Shown here: one piece after another, positions 1 through 20,955 of the stretch | Layout: every line of letters starts with the position of its first letter | Position numbering within the stretch: position 1 is the stretch's first letter | Assembly (NCBI GenBank): GCA_921293015.1 | Contig: OV121088.1 | Location: forward strand, 35,398,010-35,462,009 | DNA from: Phorcus lineatus | Lineage: Eukaryota > Mollusca > Gastropoda > Trochida > Trochidae | Length of the DNA stretch: 64,000 bases | Direction: 5' to 3' | The notes under the pieces: generated by a model | The model's input: the letters and a program-made list of their open reading frames with translations, nothing else | Told to the model about the DNA's origin: nothing | Database searches by the model: none | Translations under genes and position numbers: made by a program

Positions 1-1063
1 TGATTTACTTCATAAGACCTTTTTATTTCTGAAAATATATCATACTGATTAAAATGTAAGTTATATTGATATGGAAAATACAGGAACACTCAAATGATTT
101 TAAGCGTTCATCCCAAACAACACGGTTATATTTACAGTTCATCTATAAATGTCTGAATCAGATACGCAATAAAAACTAATTTCATTTTACAATGTGTCAC
201 ATTTGATAAGTGTTGAATCGCGAATATATTAATACATTCTTTGAAATATAATGTTTGATAGTTTTTAATTCATTCAGTATTTGTACAATCAAATTTTTTG
301 CATGAATGGTATGATTAGACATATAAAGGTTCTTTTCAGACATAGATTATTGTTTGTTTTTCATTGCTTAGAATTGTTGTATATGTTTAATACACAAAAA
401 CATATATAGTATTTAACATATGAACATTGCCTGTATGAAACGTAACGAAGAACAAGCGTGTTTTCCTTTTCTTAGGATGTTTTACAAGTTATCAATTTTC
501 CTTTATTTGCATTTTATGACAACATATAAATGTTAGCCTTTAACTTGTCATGATGTCGATATTAATGTTCATAATGATATTTTAATTTTAACTCTGAAGA
601 TACCGAAGCTAATATTCATATTTTTTTATTTTAGAGTTGTAAGCTCGCTTATACCGTAATAAGACTAACATTTCGTTTCGAATAGCGTCCGTAATTGAAT
701 ATATATTCGCATGTAAATAATAGATCATTATTAAATTTGGAACCTACCGGGATACATTTTTAATTTTTTTTAAAAGCATGATAAAGTAAGGCTTATTGTA
801 ATATATTCAGGCGATTTCTTTTAATTTTTATATGGATAAACTTACTTAAATTGTTTCTTTTTAAGGCACTATATAAATGTTAAACAGGTTATACAGGTAA
901 TACATCAAATATATAACAATTAAATTGTTTTTTACTACAATTGAATTGTCATAATTTCTATTCACACAATTTTGAATTACATTCTTATGTAAATGGTAAA
1001 AAAACAATTTACATCTTATGAATATTGATCACACTAGAAAGCTTTCTTACCATTCCCATGCAG
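1..1063. other. AT-rich stretch, no gene seen
   Basis: No open frame of note, no RNA gene signature and no clear repeat boundary that I can see. Many short T and A runs. Confidence 0.6.
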
Positions 1064-1522
1064 TTAAAGTGACACAGAGTATGTTTCATAAATTATTTGG
1101 CTGAAATAAGAGCCGAAATACCATCTCTCTTTAGTTCAATATAAATATCGTCCCTAGGCTTGCATCGTTATCTCGAAATGCAAAAAATAGGATATTTTCT
1201 CGTTTTCAGTGATAATAGAAAAACCGCCACATAGGTTTTAATAAGTTAGAATCCAATTTACATGAATAAAGTTAATTGATCTACTAAACACTATCAACTT
1301 ATAATTTTCCTTGTATCTTCTGTAAATAATTTTCGAGAATAACGTTTGAGTGACTGGTGCGCTTCATTGTCCGGTTTTCGATCGTAAATTACAACTTAAA
1401 CGTGTTTATTGTCTGCATACTGAACTGATGAGTAATAAGATGGTGATTTTCAGAGACAACCACTACCTCTCGATAAAATAACACCATTTAAAAAGTTTGA
1501 CAAATCTAACTCTGTTCCTTTA
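1064..1522. mobile_element. TTAA-bounded MITE, 'ACAGAGTATG' type
   Basis: The left end is TTAAAGTGACACAGAGTATG; the right end is a decayed inverted copy (CTCTGTTCCTTTA). It carries the core CATTGTCCGGTTTTCGATC at 1365-1383. No coding capacity. Confidence 0.6.
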
Positions 1523-2339
1523 CTTGATGCGATACCGCGATACTTGAAATACTTTTTATGAGTATACGCATCCTATGAGTCAGTTAAAAGGTAAACATTA
1601 TAGAAACATGGACATACCAACTTCACAAGTGCGTGTAATTTAAGAAAGAAATTTTACTGCTTTGTAAAATTCCAAATGCGTACAAAGTCGTCTTTCCCGC
1701 AATACATACAGTTTCCACAGTGATTAGAGAAACTGGAACCTATCATTTTATAATGCAGTGCTTCTCTAGTGCACGGCGTGTCACATTAACATATGAGCTA
1801 CATGAATTTACTTACTTTCAATTATAGTGATAGTTTTAAAATTAATTGCCCGACAAAATGAGATGGATAGATGTTCACAACAAGTTTACGAAGGTTTGGT
1901 AAACTGAAACAACCGTACAGTCAGTGTTGAAGGCAGCTAATATAAACATGAGGAGATATTAAATGAATTATATCTCATTGGTTGAAATAGTAATTGGTTG
2001 TTTTTCTTTCATTTTCCACTTGACTTTTGTGTAAACGTTACATATAACTATGTATAATATTCATTCGTCTTCACTCTTCTTGGACTACATGAATATCACC
2101 AGTGGATAAGTCTGTGTAGGCTCGATGTTCAATGTATTCTTAATATTTCTATGAAAAAGAATAATTCTAAAAAGATTTAGTAATATGACGGTCAATTATT
2201 ACCAATCTACTTATATATACAACTGATTCATAAATCTGAGATTTTGTATTAGAAATTCAAATGTTATAGAACTAACTAACATGTCTTAAAGTAAAATGAC
2301 CTTCTTCACACTACCAGCCCATAAAAGTGTTTGTTTCTG

Positions 2340-2536
2340 TTTTTAATAAGTTTCGAGAATAACGATTGAGATATTGGCGCGCGCTATCGTCCGATTTTCG
2401 ATCACAAATCACGACTTAAACCTGTTTATTGTTGATTTACTGAACTGATAAGCATTGGGCTGCTTATTTTCATACAAATTACTTCTCGATTAGATGACAC
2501 CATTTAGAAATTTTGAGATATTTGACTCCAACAACA
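2340..2536. mobile_element. Partial MITE, right half
   Basis: Matches the right half of the 1064-1522 element (TTTCGAGAATAACG, then a variant core at 2385-2403, then TTTGACTCCAACAACATAC). The left half and terminal repeat are not clear. The 1523-2339 and 2537-3520 flanks show nothing I recognise. Confidence 0.5.
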
Positions 2537-3520
2537 TACCCTCTAATGTGAGTTTTGAAAAGTCCTAATGCCAATAGCATATTTTAGAAAATAAGTCAAT
2601 TTTACCCGTGTTAATCTTGACTTATTTTTATTACTAACATTTTAAAATAGGATTTTGTTTTAAAAAAGAACAATGATTCGAAGTGGGAAGGATGCATGCA
2701 ATTAATATTATTAATATTCATATTCGTACATTTGGATCAGACATCATTTATTAGGGTAGATAGATCAAGAGTATAACTATAAAAGTTACCCCAAGACCAA
2801 AACGTCTGAAACTAGCGAAAGACTGAAAGGGGTTTATGAACTTGAACTGATAGAGAACTGGTAGCAATTAATAAAAAAATATTGGAAATAGAAAACTATC
2901 ACAATATTTCTTTAATTTTGTGATTGACTTTTGAAACATAGACATGAATCAGCAGTAGTGTAACAGGAAGAAAATGAGCCGTTTCAAGCTGTGGAAATTG
3001 CGAAAATTAATTGTAAAATACTTTTCGAACGGGTTAGTTAAGTACTTACCCTCACACGTTTAAGTTCGACGAAAGGGCCAAATTTCCTATAATATTTTCT
3101 ACATTAGATAGGCACAATGATCGGGAACAGTAACAATTTTTTAGAAATTTAAGTGACAATTTCTATCTAAATTTGATTTTTTTTAAAAATATGATTAATT
3201 ATAGGTTTTACATGAATCCATATTTCTATTTGTTCATTCTTTTATTTTTAAAAAGGGGAAGTTGACAAGATGCTTACTCATCGTTTGAATATATGATAAT
3301 GCTGGTAATGCTGAAAATATGCTTTGAAAATGATGCTACTGATATTTTAATCTTCTCAAAATTCCTAATGATACAGTACAAAGCAAGTCCAAAATAGTTG
3401 AGCGATTCTGAAATATAACCATTGTGGTCTTTAAATATTTGGATTTTTTTTATTTCGAACACTTGTTCATTGTTTTTATAGAGGGTGTTTAAGATCGTTT
3501 TTTTAAAAAAACTGAAAAAG

Positions 3521-3963
3521 TTTGAAGTGAAACAGAGTACGTTTCATTAATTTTGTATGTGGACTAAATAGCGCCAAAATATCATATGACCTGAGGTAAG
3601 TTCAAATCGCATATCTAACGTTGTGTCTTTATCTCTCAAATGAGAGACGTAACAGATAAACAAACAGCTGTGTAAATGTTAAAAAGTTGAAATTCAGCGC
3701 CCTATTTACATGTATTCAAGTTAAATGAACTATTAAGCAATACATATCTATTTTTCTCGTTGTGTCTGCCATTAATATGTTTCCAAAATAACGTTTGAGC
3801 CATTAACGCGCCATTGTCCGGTTTTTTCTGTTAGTTGTCACTTTGCTAACTGATAAGCATTGAGATGTAAATTTTCATAAACAACGACATCATGACAATG
3901 ACTTAACACCATTTATGAAGTTTGACATATTTGACACTAACAGCATGATCTGTGCCCCTTTAA
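3521..3963. mobile_element. TTAA-bounded MITE, decayed
   Basis: Begins TTGAAGTGAAACAGAGTACG and ends GATCTGTGCCCCTTTAA, the same terminal repeat type as the element at 1064. The core is damaged (CATTGTCCGGTTTTTTCTG near 3812). Confidence 0.55.
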
Positions 3964-4214
3964 CCTCTTATTTCTTTGAGAGTGAAATGTATATATTTAA
4001 GAGAAGAAATAGGTATAGGAGTACATAATTATGTTTTTTGTATATCTATATAGGTAATTCATACCATTATGATAGTAAGAATGCAAAATTACATCATACA
4101 TTCGCAAAGAAATACCACCGTAGTGATATTATGCGGAAACAAGCCGTAATACCTTTTAACCAAGATGGATTTTCTTTGAAGCATTACTGTCAAGGTTAAC
4201 CTTCGATGCCTTGT

Positions 4215-4303
4215 TTTGAATAGGGTTTGCAAAAGATTGAGGAAACGATTTTGATATTAATAATCAAAATCGTTTCCTCAATCTTTTGCAAACCCTATTC
4301 AAA
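4215..4303. repeat. Perfect hairpin, 41-bp arms and 7-nt loop
   Basis: Arms 4215-4255 and 4263-4303 are exact reverse complements; the loop is ATTAATA. The stem starts TTTGAATAGGGTTTGCAAAA. No bulge or mismatch was found by eye. The rest of 3964-5224 shows nothing I recognise. Confidence 0.9.
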
Positions 4304-5224
4304 TTTTTTTTTTAGAATTTTCATATGGAATTGTTGTTTTTGATACTTTATCTAAATCTGATAATATTCTATATATTCTTTAACTTTACATTTTTTGGAC
4401 ATGTTTTTTAATTTTCTTTTCTTCATAACAGAGGTTTCTTTTTTTTGGTCAATTATAAATTTCCTTTCTGGGTCGTATCTTAGAAACAGATTTCAATAAA
4501 CATTTGCATCCTACTCATCCTTTTGCTTTATAATTGTGTTAATTAACTTTGAGTTTCAATTAACGTTAATTAACAAACAATTCTTATGTTTATAGTTCCT
4601 GTTTCAAAAACAATATATTTTATGTTACTAACAATTTCGGAACAATTACTTGTAAAGGGCATTGTAGTGACTCAATCTAAGTAAAGCAAAATACGTATTG
4701 ACCAAATAAAAAAATGTGTATTCTTTAACTCAAGTAAAAGGAAGTAATATTCTGTTGTAAGTGCCTTAAAGCAAGTAACGAATGAGTTATTTATCATCTT
4801 TTATCTCAAACACAATATTACATAATATAAATTTAGATATTACAAAATTACAATTAAATCATTGTTATCTCTTCTTTTCATCAAAAATCCAAAGCATATC
4901 AAATGTTAATTACAAAAGGCGTATTTTCTCCTTATGGCAATTTTTAACGTTAATTTAAGAAATCATTTCCTTTCTTTCAATGATATTCACATTTATATTG
5001 CCATAGTAGATGGTCAGTAAGAATTCTTAGGTATACCGTTAAGGTAATTCCGAAAAAAAAACCTGAGTAACCCTATTAAAACATGAAATACATACAATCT
5101 TGCGAAAAAGAAGTTAATTATTCAAACTGCTTAATTGTGGAAGATTGTGACAATAACGTAAACTGATTAATGTGAAATGAAGAAGATTATTAAGGAAGAA
5201 CATAAATAACTCTTCCACACTATA

Positions 5225-5490
5225 TTGTCATCATTTATACGCAATCTCTCTCTCACTCTCACACACACGCATAGAGAAGCCAATGTCTTCAATTATCGAT
5301 CCCAGCACAAGACTACTAAACTCCCTCCCTTACCCCCTCCCCGTTTATCCCCCGCCCCTCCCATCTCATTTGTCGCAGAGCTCGCACGCGTACAGCCCGA
5401 GGCGGTGTATCGTTAGCGGAGTCGGGTGTCAACGTTTCCCGGGATCTCTGTGGGGTGCGTCAAGTCACCTGAAAGGTGTGTAATATTAGA
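5225..5490. promoter_or_regulatory. CT-rich tract passing into a CpG-rich patch; possible promoter or first exon
   Basis: 5240-5360 is pyrimidine-rich (CTCTCTC, CACACAC and CCCTCCC runs). 5370-5480 is the most CpG-rich stretch in the first 8 kb (CTCGCACGCGTACAGCCCGA) and ends at a donor-like GAAAG/GTGTGT. The two short open frames are low-complexity and not convincing. It could be a promoter with a noncoding exon for a gene outside the window; orientation is unknown. Confidence 0.25.
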
Positions 5491-8339
5491 ACTGTCAACA
5501 AATTACCAACCAATTGAGGTCTGAAACGACGCGGATAAATATTTATTTCTTTTAGTGAAGGTCTGCTGGCCAATTATTACCCAGCACTGCCACTGTCGCC
5601 ATAACCACAGACCAAACACTGTAATTTCAGAATCGAGGGACGTATCTACGTACAGTGATGGTTTTCGTTGTGAAAAGAAGGCATCGTGGTGTTGTGTTAT
5701 ATGTAACTATACGGAGGTCGATGAACAATGATAAACACGTTATATTGGGGATCAAAATGACGTTTTTATGTTGTAGTGATAAAAACAATCTTGTTGACGT
5801 CTACACCTTGCTGTGACAATCTTTGTCAGCGAATAAGGGGAAACAGCGTGTATAGTTATATACGTGTATTATTATATGGGGTTGATTTCAAATATATTTA
5901 TTATTCATAAAAAATTAAATGATATGTCACATATATTCCTTTATAATAGTAAAATACAACATTTGATATAGAGTTTTTGCATTAGTGAACCACTTGTAGA
6001 AAATAAAACCACTTTAAATTATGTAATTTTAATAATGACACATGGTTAATCGAAAAACAATAACCAGAATTTCTATGCAGATAACAAAATCCTCGTTGAT
6101 CAGCCGCTGAGAATGAAGATCAAAAATCAAAATCATCGAAAACTTATTATTTTTTATCAAAATGTCCTTAAAATTGATTGAAAACAATGTCATAGTCTAT
6201 CAGGTAGTTCAATGCAATCAGAATAAATCGGAAATATATGTAACTAGATTTACTGATATTTATAATGCAAAATATTGTTGAAGGATATTTATGTATCTGT
6301 CAAGGAAAATTGGCAACATAATAACTATATCAGCATATATGCCAACGTTGTATTCAACCAAGGATTTATAGATACACGTCCTTGATTCAACAAATGAGCT
6401 TTTGTTCACAAGAATAATGTTAAATATCTCGAGTTCTGTAAGAGTCGGATTTTTTTTATTTTTCAAACACCAGAAACATATGTGTGCTAACATCATCAGA
6501 TTCATGTTACAACAGTTATTGGCAGAAAAAAAATCTTGCTTTAATATCTCCAGAGATAAAGAATACTAAAAATAAAATATAGGTTCAAGATACCAAAGAC
6601 ACTCGATGAAATAAACTTTGTATTTGGTAAATTCCATTTATTTCATGATAGCATCAATAATATCCCATATCAGTTATCTTGAAGGTAGTAAAGTAATCTT
6701 AATTTATTAGATAGATTAAAGAAGGGAAGGGACAATATAATATCGTCGCTGTCATGGCAACAGTAAAATATAAGACATCGTGACTTGAAACAGCTTGATT
6801 TTGAATTGCGAATGTTATGATAAATGACTTTAGTCATTTAAAGCTTGTACATTATGTATACAAACGGAGATGTTTCGAAATTTGAGTTAACCAGACTTTG
6901 TTAATTGTACCCAATAAATATAGACGCCGCCTGGCCCCGTTTACATTGGTGAGAACCAATATCTAGTCAGTATTGATTGTCAGTTTATCTATAGTTTTTA
7001 TTAAAATTTTCTTAAATTATTAACTTTAACAAAAAATCTTGCCATCTGTAAAAATAAATCTTTCTCATTGCGAGTGCTTTATTATGAGCTTGTATAATAT
7101 TAAGTGTAAAACTATGCAGTATGCAAAAAGTATGTTATAATTTGGCTGTGAATAGTTCGATAGCATTTGTTCATTGCTTTAATGAAAGGGTCATTCTTAG
7201 CAGAGACATTGCTTTTGAGATGGACGACAAACGGTAATTAGTTCTGTCTACATTTATCAAGCCGCAGTAAAATCTTACGAACGAAATTAGTTTAATCCGT
7301 TTAAACATCGTCGGTATTCTCATTACATGTCCAGCATGCTTTGCAGCGAATATGTTATCTGCACATGCACTGGAGGCACGTGACGTGCTGATTGATGTGA
7401 GATATTGACCTGTCGTTTGAGATATTGACGGCTTTCTTCGAAATATTGACGAGTTGTATGAGAACAACATACGACCAAAGGTATACGTCTTTAATACGAC
7501 CATTGATGATTGATTTATCTTAAACAGATCTTATTCTCGGTTTTGTATGATATCCTTTCCTTGAAACTGACATGTATAAAAGAGTCTAAAAATTTATGCC
7601 GGTTTTCTTAGTTGGTGTTAGGGATAGGTATTTTCTGCGTTTTCATATTATTTATGTGTGTGAGGTTATTTCCCGGGCAGGTGACAAGTTAAATACTCGT
7701 TTATAGTCACAAATTATGAAATACGGTAGCTCTTTTCCTTTAAATATGGCAAAATTGTTCTATGCACATTTGCACATCCCTTCTGGATATTACTACTGAA
7801 TATTACTATAAAATGACACATTGTTGGTCTCATAAACCGTTCCCTGCAATGGTTTGATTATGCGAACAATTCAGGGGAATCTAATTCGGGTGAATTTTAT
7901 CATCACGGTGTTGGTACGAATATCTAAGCATATGTAAAAGAAAGCTTCAAAGATACGGTTACATGCAATTGTTTTAGAGGAGAATTATACATACAAAAAC
8001 AATACTAATGTACGAATGATACCCCTGCATATCACAGTTATTTTCGTTTGAAATACCGATTTGATATACAAGGGTAACAGGAAATATTGTAATTAAGATA
8101 AGCAGTCATTTCCAGCTTTTCAGTGGTAACAAAAGCACCAGTAATTAAGGCATTACAGAGCTGAACTATTTTAATGTGACAATGACATGGCCCTTTACGG
8201 TGGAAAATATCTTCGCTCCAAGGGATTCTCTGTCCAAGATCTGTTATATTCCGTGCGATAAGATCAGAGACTTTAAATCTATAATTGGCTAAAGATTTGG
8301 TGGCCACGAGGGCTAACACAAGCTAATCATCAAGGAATT
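5491..8339. other. No gene seen
   Basis: Long AT-rich stretch. A 110-codon minus-strand open frame at 7171-7503 has no recognisable motif. No repeats with clear ends were seen. Confidence 0.5.
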
Positions 8340-8700
8340 GTTGATTCCCGAAAGCGGAGAGATCGGTGTAGGGGGCGCCATATGTCAACACTGCTTCGTC
8401 TGTCGGGGCATGCGCCCTGCCGTCTTCCGGGTCATGAGGTCATTCTCATGAAAAGACGAGACTAATAATTAGACATGTTTCGGAGGTGACAAATATATCA
8501 AATTTCGATGTTCAGACAAATAGAGATGTAATACTTGATACTCCTTCAAGTCATGGCTTTCCGAACAATTGAGCATCGAGATTTTGACGGGACCGTAAAG
8601 AGTTATTAGTTTGTAAGGCGCGTGCGGTTTGTTACCGAGCGTCGGCCAATGATACGCTGGGGGTTTTGTAAGCTGTCGTACAGATGTTGTAAATGTGAGT
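8340..8700. promoter_or_regulatory. CpG-rich patch with CCAAT motif
   Basis: Two clusters of CpG, about 8345-8435 and 8580-8690, in a CpG-poor region; the second contains GGCCAAT. No open frame with a recognisable product. It may be regulatory or an old GC-rich repeat. Confidence 0.2.
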
Positions 8701-9224
8701 TTTAAAGTGGTGGACCCATGTCGTAGAATTTGATAAGAATGTCATTTTATCTTCATGTTAAATTCTTATTCATAAATGCATCGTCCTTTGCATGGACAAG
8801 AAGGCTCCTATAGATATTTCAGAACATTATTTCAGCTTGTACTATTGTCACCATTTTTGGGTTGTCTAACGCCTAAATGTCTTGTCGGTTTCAAAATATA
8901 GAATAAATGAGTGAATAAAAAAAATTGTTAAAAATTGTTTAGTGAATTAGTTATGAATGGATTTAATTATTTATTTACAAAATTTAGTTGCATAATGATG
9001 CTTAATAAGCAACTGTTATAAATAGTTTAAAAGGGATTAATTTTTATATAAACATTAAATGTTAACTTGCTGTTGAAACATTTGTTTTGTTATATTTTGA
9101 CTTAAAGTGTTAAAATTTACCAGTTTTTTTCAGTTTAGTGTATTTTTTGGTTTTATGTGTAACTGAACTGAATGTACATGATTGAGACAAAAATTGGATA
9201 AAATAACTGTTTTTCTATAGCGTC

Positions 9225-9566
9225 CATCTGTCTCTCGTTCACAAGCCGTTCGTAAGGAGCATATCTTTCAAACTATGAACGCTATCTCCACCAAACTTGA
9301 TACTAATACCTTTTGATGGTTAGATAGATGTCATTAATATCTGTACGTTGTCAATGGAAACATGATTAAAGCAGTGACTCTCTTTAGTCAGGAACATATC
9401 TCACAATATGCTATCTTCGCCAAACTTACACATGACAACCATGATGCAGAGGTCTTTTGAAGGTTAGAAAATTTGCCGTTACCATGGAGACATGATTTAA
9501 TCAGCGATCTTGATGAAGAAGAAGAAGAAGAAGAAGAAAAAAAAAAAAGAAGAAGAAAGAAGAAAT
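9225..9566 (+). repeat. Dispersed repeat fragment ending in a GAA/A-rich microsatellite
   Basis: 9225-9510 contains paired motifs (TCTCCACCAAACTTGATAC and TCGCCAAACTTACACATGAC) and ends in (GAA)n passing to poly(A), about 9513-9566. A similar motif recurs at about 9905-9940. The tail suggests a retroposed copy; the family is not identified. Confidence 0.4.
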
Positions 9567-10088
9567 ATATTTTAGTTATGTGTCACGTTGTACATAGTTT
9601 CACACAACACATAATAAAAGCTTTAAAAGATTGTACCACCTGGCCATAAGGTCTATGAGACACATGAAAATCTTTACATTGTCATGTATAAAAAATGTAC
9701 ATTACATTTTAAAAACATATACAAGAGATGAAGGTGATATTAATTATCATTGGGGCTAATAGCGTGTTTTCGTCTATTATAGATATTTATTAATAGAGCA
9801 GCAGGAGTCTTTACAAACCTCTCATTACGTAATATGAATACAGATTGCGCCGTCAAGGAAAATGGCATTTTGTAGATAAGTTTATTTATCAAATTTAACA
9901 TTCGATCTCCGCCAAACTTGCTTCTAAACCATGACAACTAGGTGTAGTTTGGAGGTAGGATTCATTTATTTTAGTTCTCCTGACTTAAACCTACAGTCCG
10001 CTTTTTTTTTCTATGGTCTGTTAAAGTGCGTAATTTTCCCAAACTCCATTACTTTAAAAGTCATAGCACCACCTGATTCAGTATCACA

Positions 10089-10188
10089 GCGGTACCATCA
10101 TTCTGTCTCAACAGAAGTAGCTCCGTCATACATGTATATTCCTATACAATATGACGGAGCTACCTCTGTTGGGAGAGAATGCGGTACC
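10089..10188. mobile_element. Short foldback element, 'CAGAGGTAGCTCCGTCAT' family, copy 1
   Basis: Outer inverted GCGGTACC ends and long imperfect arms around AACAGAAGTAGCTCCGTCAT / ATGACGGAGCTACCTCTGTT. Related to 39318-39776, 56555-56955 and 59283-59349. Confidence 0.6.
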
Positions 10189-10213
10189 AACTAGAGTCGA
10201 ATATTTTTTTAAA

Positions 10214-10545
10214 TGTCAGTCATTTAAAATGCTGAGCTATCGTTTCTGACAAAATGTCAACGCTTCTGACAAAAATTCAACCGAATTAAACACTGAGCTA
10301 TTTCCTATGTCAAGATGTCAACCGAAATAAACGCTGAGCTATTTTTTATGTCAATATATCAACAAAAAAGGCTGTGCTATTTCTTTGTCAAGATATCAAC
10401 CATATTAAACGCTGAGCTATTTTGTATGTCAAGATGTCAACCATATTAAATGCTAAGCTATTTTGTTTGGCAAGATGTCGACCAAATTTAAAGACTGAGG
10501 TTTTATGTTTGTCAAAATTAGCATGCAGAACTATCCTTTCTGACC
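10214..10545. repeat. Minisatellite, roughly 50-bp units
   Basis: About six degenerate units, each with GCTGAGCTAT followed by a variant of ATGTCAAGATGTCAACC. It lies beyond the candidate T-box 3' end. Confidence 0.65.
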
Positions 10546-11725
10546 TGACAGAGTGTTTCCAATGAAGTCAAAAGTTTTAAATAAAAAACGGATATAACAA
10601 AGTACATAAACACATTTTTCGCAAACCATTTATTTAAAAAAATATATATTCATACATTACTCTGGAACAAATAACGACAACAAATAACAGCACTAGATGA
10701 TAATGAAGTAGTCATGATACAAATGACACAATATAAGGCACCTTTCCCCAACGAATATATTTTTCTATACATAAACTAATAATGTTAAAATCTGTTTCTA
10801 AAATCAAATATTGCTATAAATGACAGAAACGGTTAACAATATTGATATCTTGAATATAACAAGAACATCTATACACCATCCCCTAAACATCCCCTATAAT
10901 TTTTTAAATTTACATTCCCGTTACCCTTGGCTAACTTACTCGTACCAAAACTATATTTCTATTATTGAAAAAAATAAGGAATACAAATAAAGCTATCTCT
11001 TTTTATATTTACCATTTTTGCATCTCCTTAAAGAAATTCCCTCATTGATGCAAAGTTTATGTTTTAAAAACGAAAAACTGAAATTATTTTCCTATTATCA
11101 AATACATCCATGCACTATTCTTCCAGACAAAGGCCACCTTACAAGTATCTGTTAAAAGTTAGACGTAATTATCAATACTTACGAAAAACCGATTAACCAA
11201 TCGTAAATTTACCTTTGCGCAACGTATTCAAAATAACCCTTTTTCAAGTGCGATAGGGAAAACTGTTTTTTCTATGTCCATGCATACATTGCATACAGTA
11301 TTTCTAGCCCAGAAGTGCTCTTCTTGTAACAAATGGTAACATGTGAAGAAACTATTTCGCGGAACCCCTGATGGAAGAAACTGACTTTCCATAAACCAGT
11401 TCGGATCTCCAACACCTCTATTGATGCCGCGGTATTTGATCTCATCATGACACGAATACCGATTCCAGAGTTCAGATTTTGATAACAATAAAGTTCTCCA
11501 CTCAAGCTCCTTAAAAAATATCAAGCTGTCATGTTTTCAAAACTGTGGCCATTTTCCCATTTTTTCTTATTTTCGATGACCATTCCAATTTGCCCCATGC
11601 ATCAAATACACAGAGCATGACTTAGGTTGAGCGCTTAAAGATGACGTGTAATCTAAAATCTTTAGAATCTCGAACGCCATTTTGTTTTTAAAATGAAGTG
11701 TTTTCCAGGATTCTGAGTGTTTCTG
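10546..11725 (-). other. Probable T-box 3' UTR and flank
   Basis: Follows the T-box stop. A minus-strand AATAAA at 10629-10634 would give a 3' UTR of about 1.1 kb. A 98-codon minus-strand open frame (11228-11524) ends with a CNVCMDIE segment; it is unexplained and not called as a gene. Confidence 0.35.
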
Positions 11726-19823
<8,098 letters not shown>

Positions 19824-19873
19824 ATCCTAAAGCGTTGTTCTATCAAGATGACTGAACAAATTAGAGACTCCTG

Positions 19874-19880
19874 TTTTATA
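19874..19880 (-). promoter_or_regulatory. TATA box of the T-box gene, with initiator-like site
   Basis: TATAAAA on the minus strand. An initiator-like TTCAGTCA lies about 27 bases downstream with its A at 19853, which would give a 5' UTR of only about 30 nt before the ATG at 19823. Spacing is slightly short for a textbook core promoter. The transcription start is inferred. Confidence 0.5.
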
Positions 19881-20955
19881 CCTGTGAACTTCAGATATCC
19901 CAGCGGCAGCGTCATGAAATGTTTGTGACACCACTACCAACACATGTGTGTCATACATCTACAGAGGATCCACACCTCTACCGTCGAAGCATTGTCATTA
20001 GACCATAGTACTAGGTGTGATATCTTGTTCTACGTCAAAGCGAAATTGTTTCCGCGGCTGATTCTTTGATACAGTCTGATGCAATGCTTCTTCATTATAG
20101 TTCCCCACCTGCCTTGACACCATGGCGTGTCATTCAGGCATTTGCAAATGAGAAGTGTCGGTTTCCTCTCTTAAAGGGGTTGTAGCACAATTTTTGTTAG
20201 AAAAACTCTTTCGAATTTGCCATTTATGATAGAAGTTTATGTACTTTAAATAGTTACTTTAATTTCTCATTGCACGACCAGATTACCCGTTGTCGTTCGA
20301 AAAGCGAAAAATCTGTGAATAAATAAAAAGAAAAAAATCTCTGAGGGCCATTTCAATGTTTACACCTGTTATGTTTTTTAGAATTTATCAAAACGATTTC
20401 CGTTGCTCTACCGAACCATGTACACTCGTTCTTGAACTTGAATTTAAAAAATGAGGTGTGTTTTACTGTCGTTGGCATTTAAAAAAAATACATTTCATTG
20501 TCTTATTTGAGCGTAAAAACGTGTCCCTCTAAAGATTTATTTATAGAGAGTATTTTTAGAAGTTTTTAGTTAATGTAAGTATGGTATTAACAACATTTAA
20601 ATCATGTTTAAAGGTTTTCAGATACGCATACAATTACGAACGGGCGTATCCCTTATAATCATGTTTCTATAATTAAATCCGAGCTGTTGTAGTGCCTTTA
20701 AATAATGGCACTAAAATTAACTGGGCAATAGTAACGTGTTTTTTTTTCAATCTTGTCGGTGTGATATGATTTGAGATCGTAAAAACATATGGAAATGTAT
20801 TGAATATTTAATACTAAATTGAAATTGTATACGTTGTCACTACACAGAATGGTGCTGTTATTGTCAAACCTTTTGATTTTTGTCTTCTTTGAGCGGCATT
20901 TTAGAAGTTGGTTTAATGAAGAAATGCCAATTTTATGGATTTAAAACTTATCAAT
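19881..20955. other. T-box upstream flank, no gene seen
   Basis: Holds the half-sites listed separately. Nothing else is recognisable; no open frame of note. Confidence 0.5.
19970..20020. promoter_or_regulatory. Pair of inverted T-box half-sites upstream of the T-box gene
   Basis: CCACACCT at 19970-19977 (one mismatch to TCACACCT) and a perfect AGGTGTGA at 20013-20020, in the same relative orientation as the Brachyury palindrome but 35 bp apart. They lie about 120-170 bp upstream of the inferred start site. An E-box-containing palindrome, CACATGTG, is at 19941-19948. Autoregulation is an inference. Confidence 0.35.

Noticed and set aside
7171-7503. 110-codon minus-strand open frame
   Set aside because: No motif, no splice context, composition like chance; not called.
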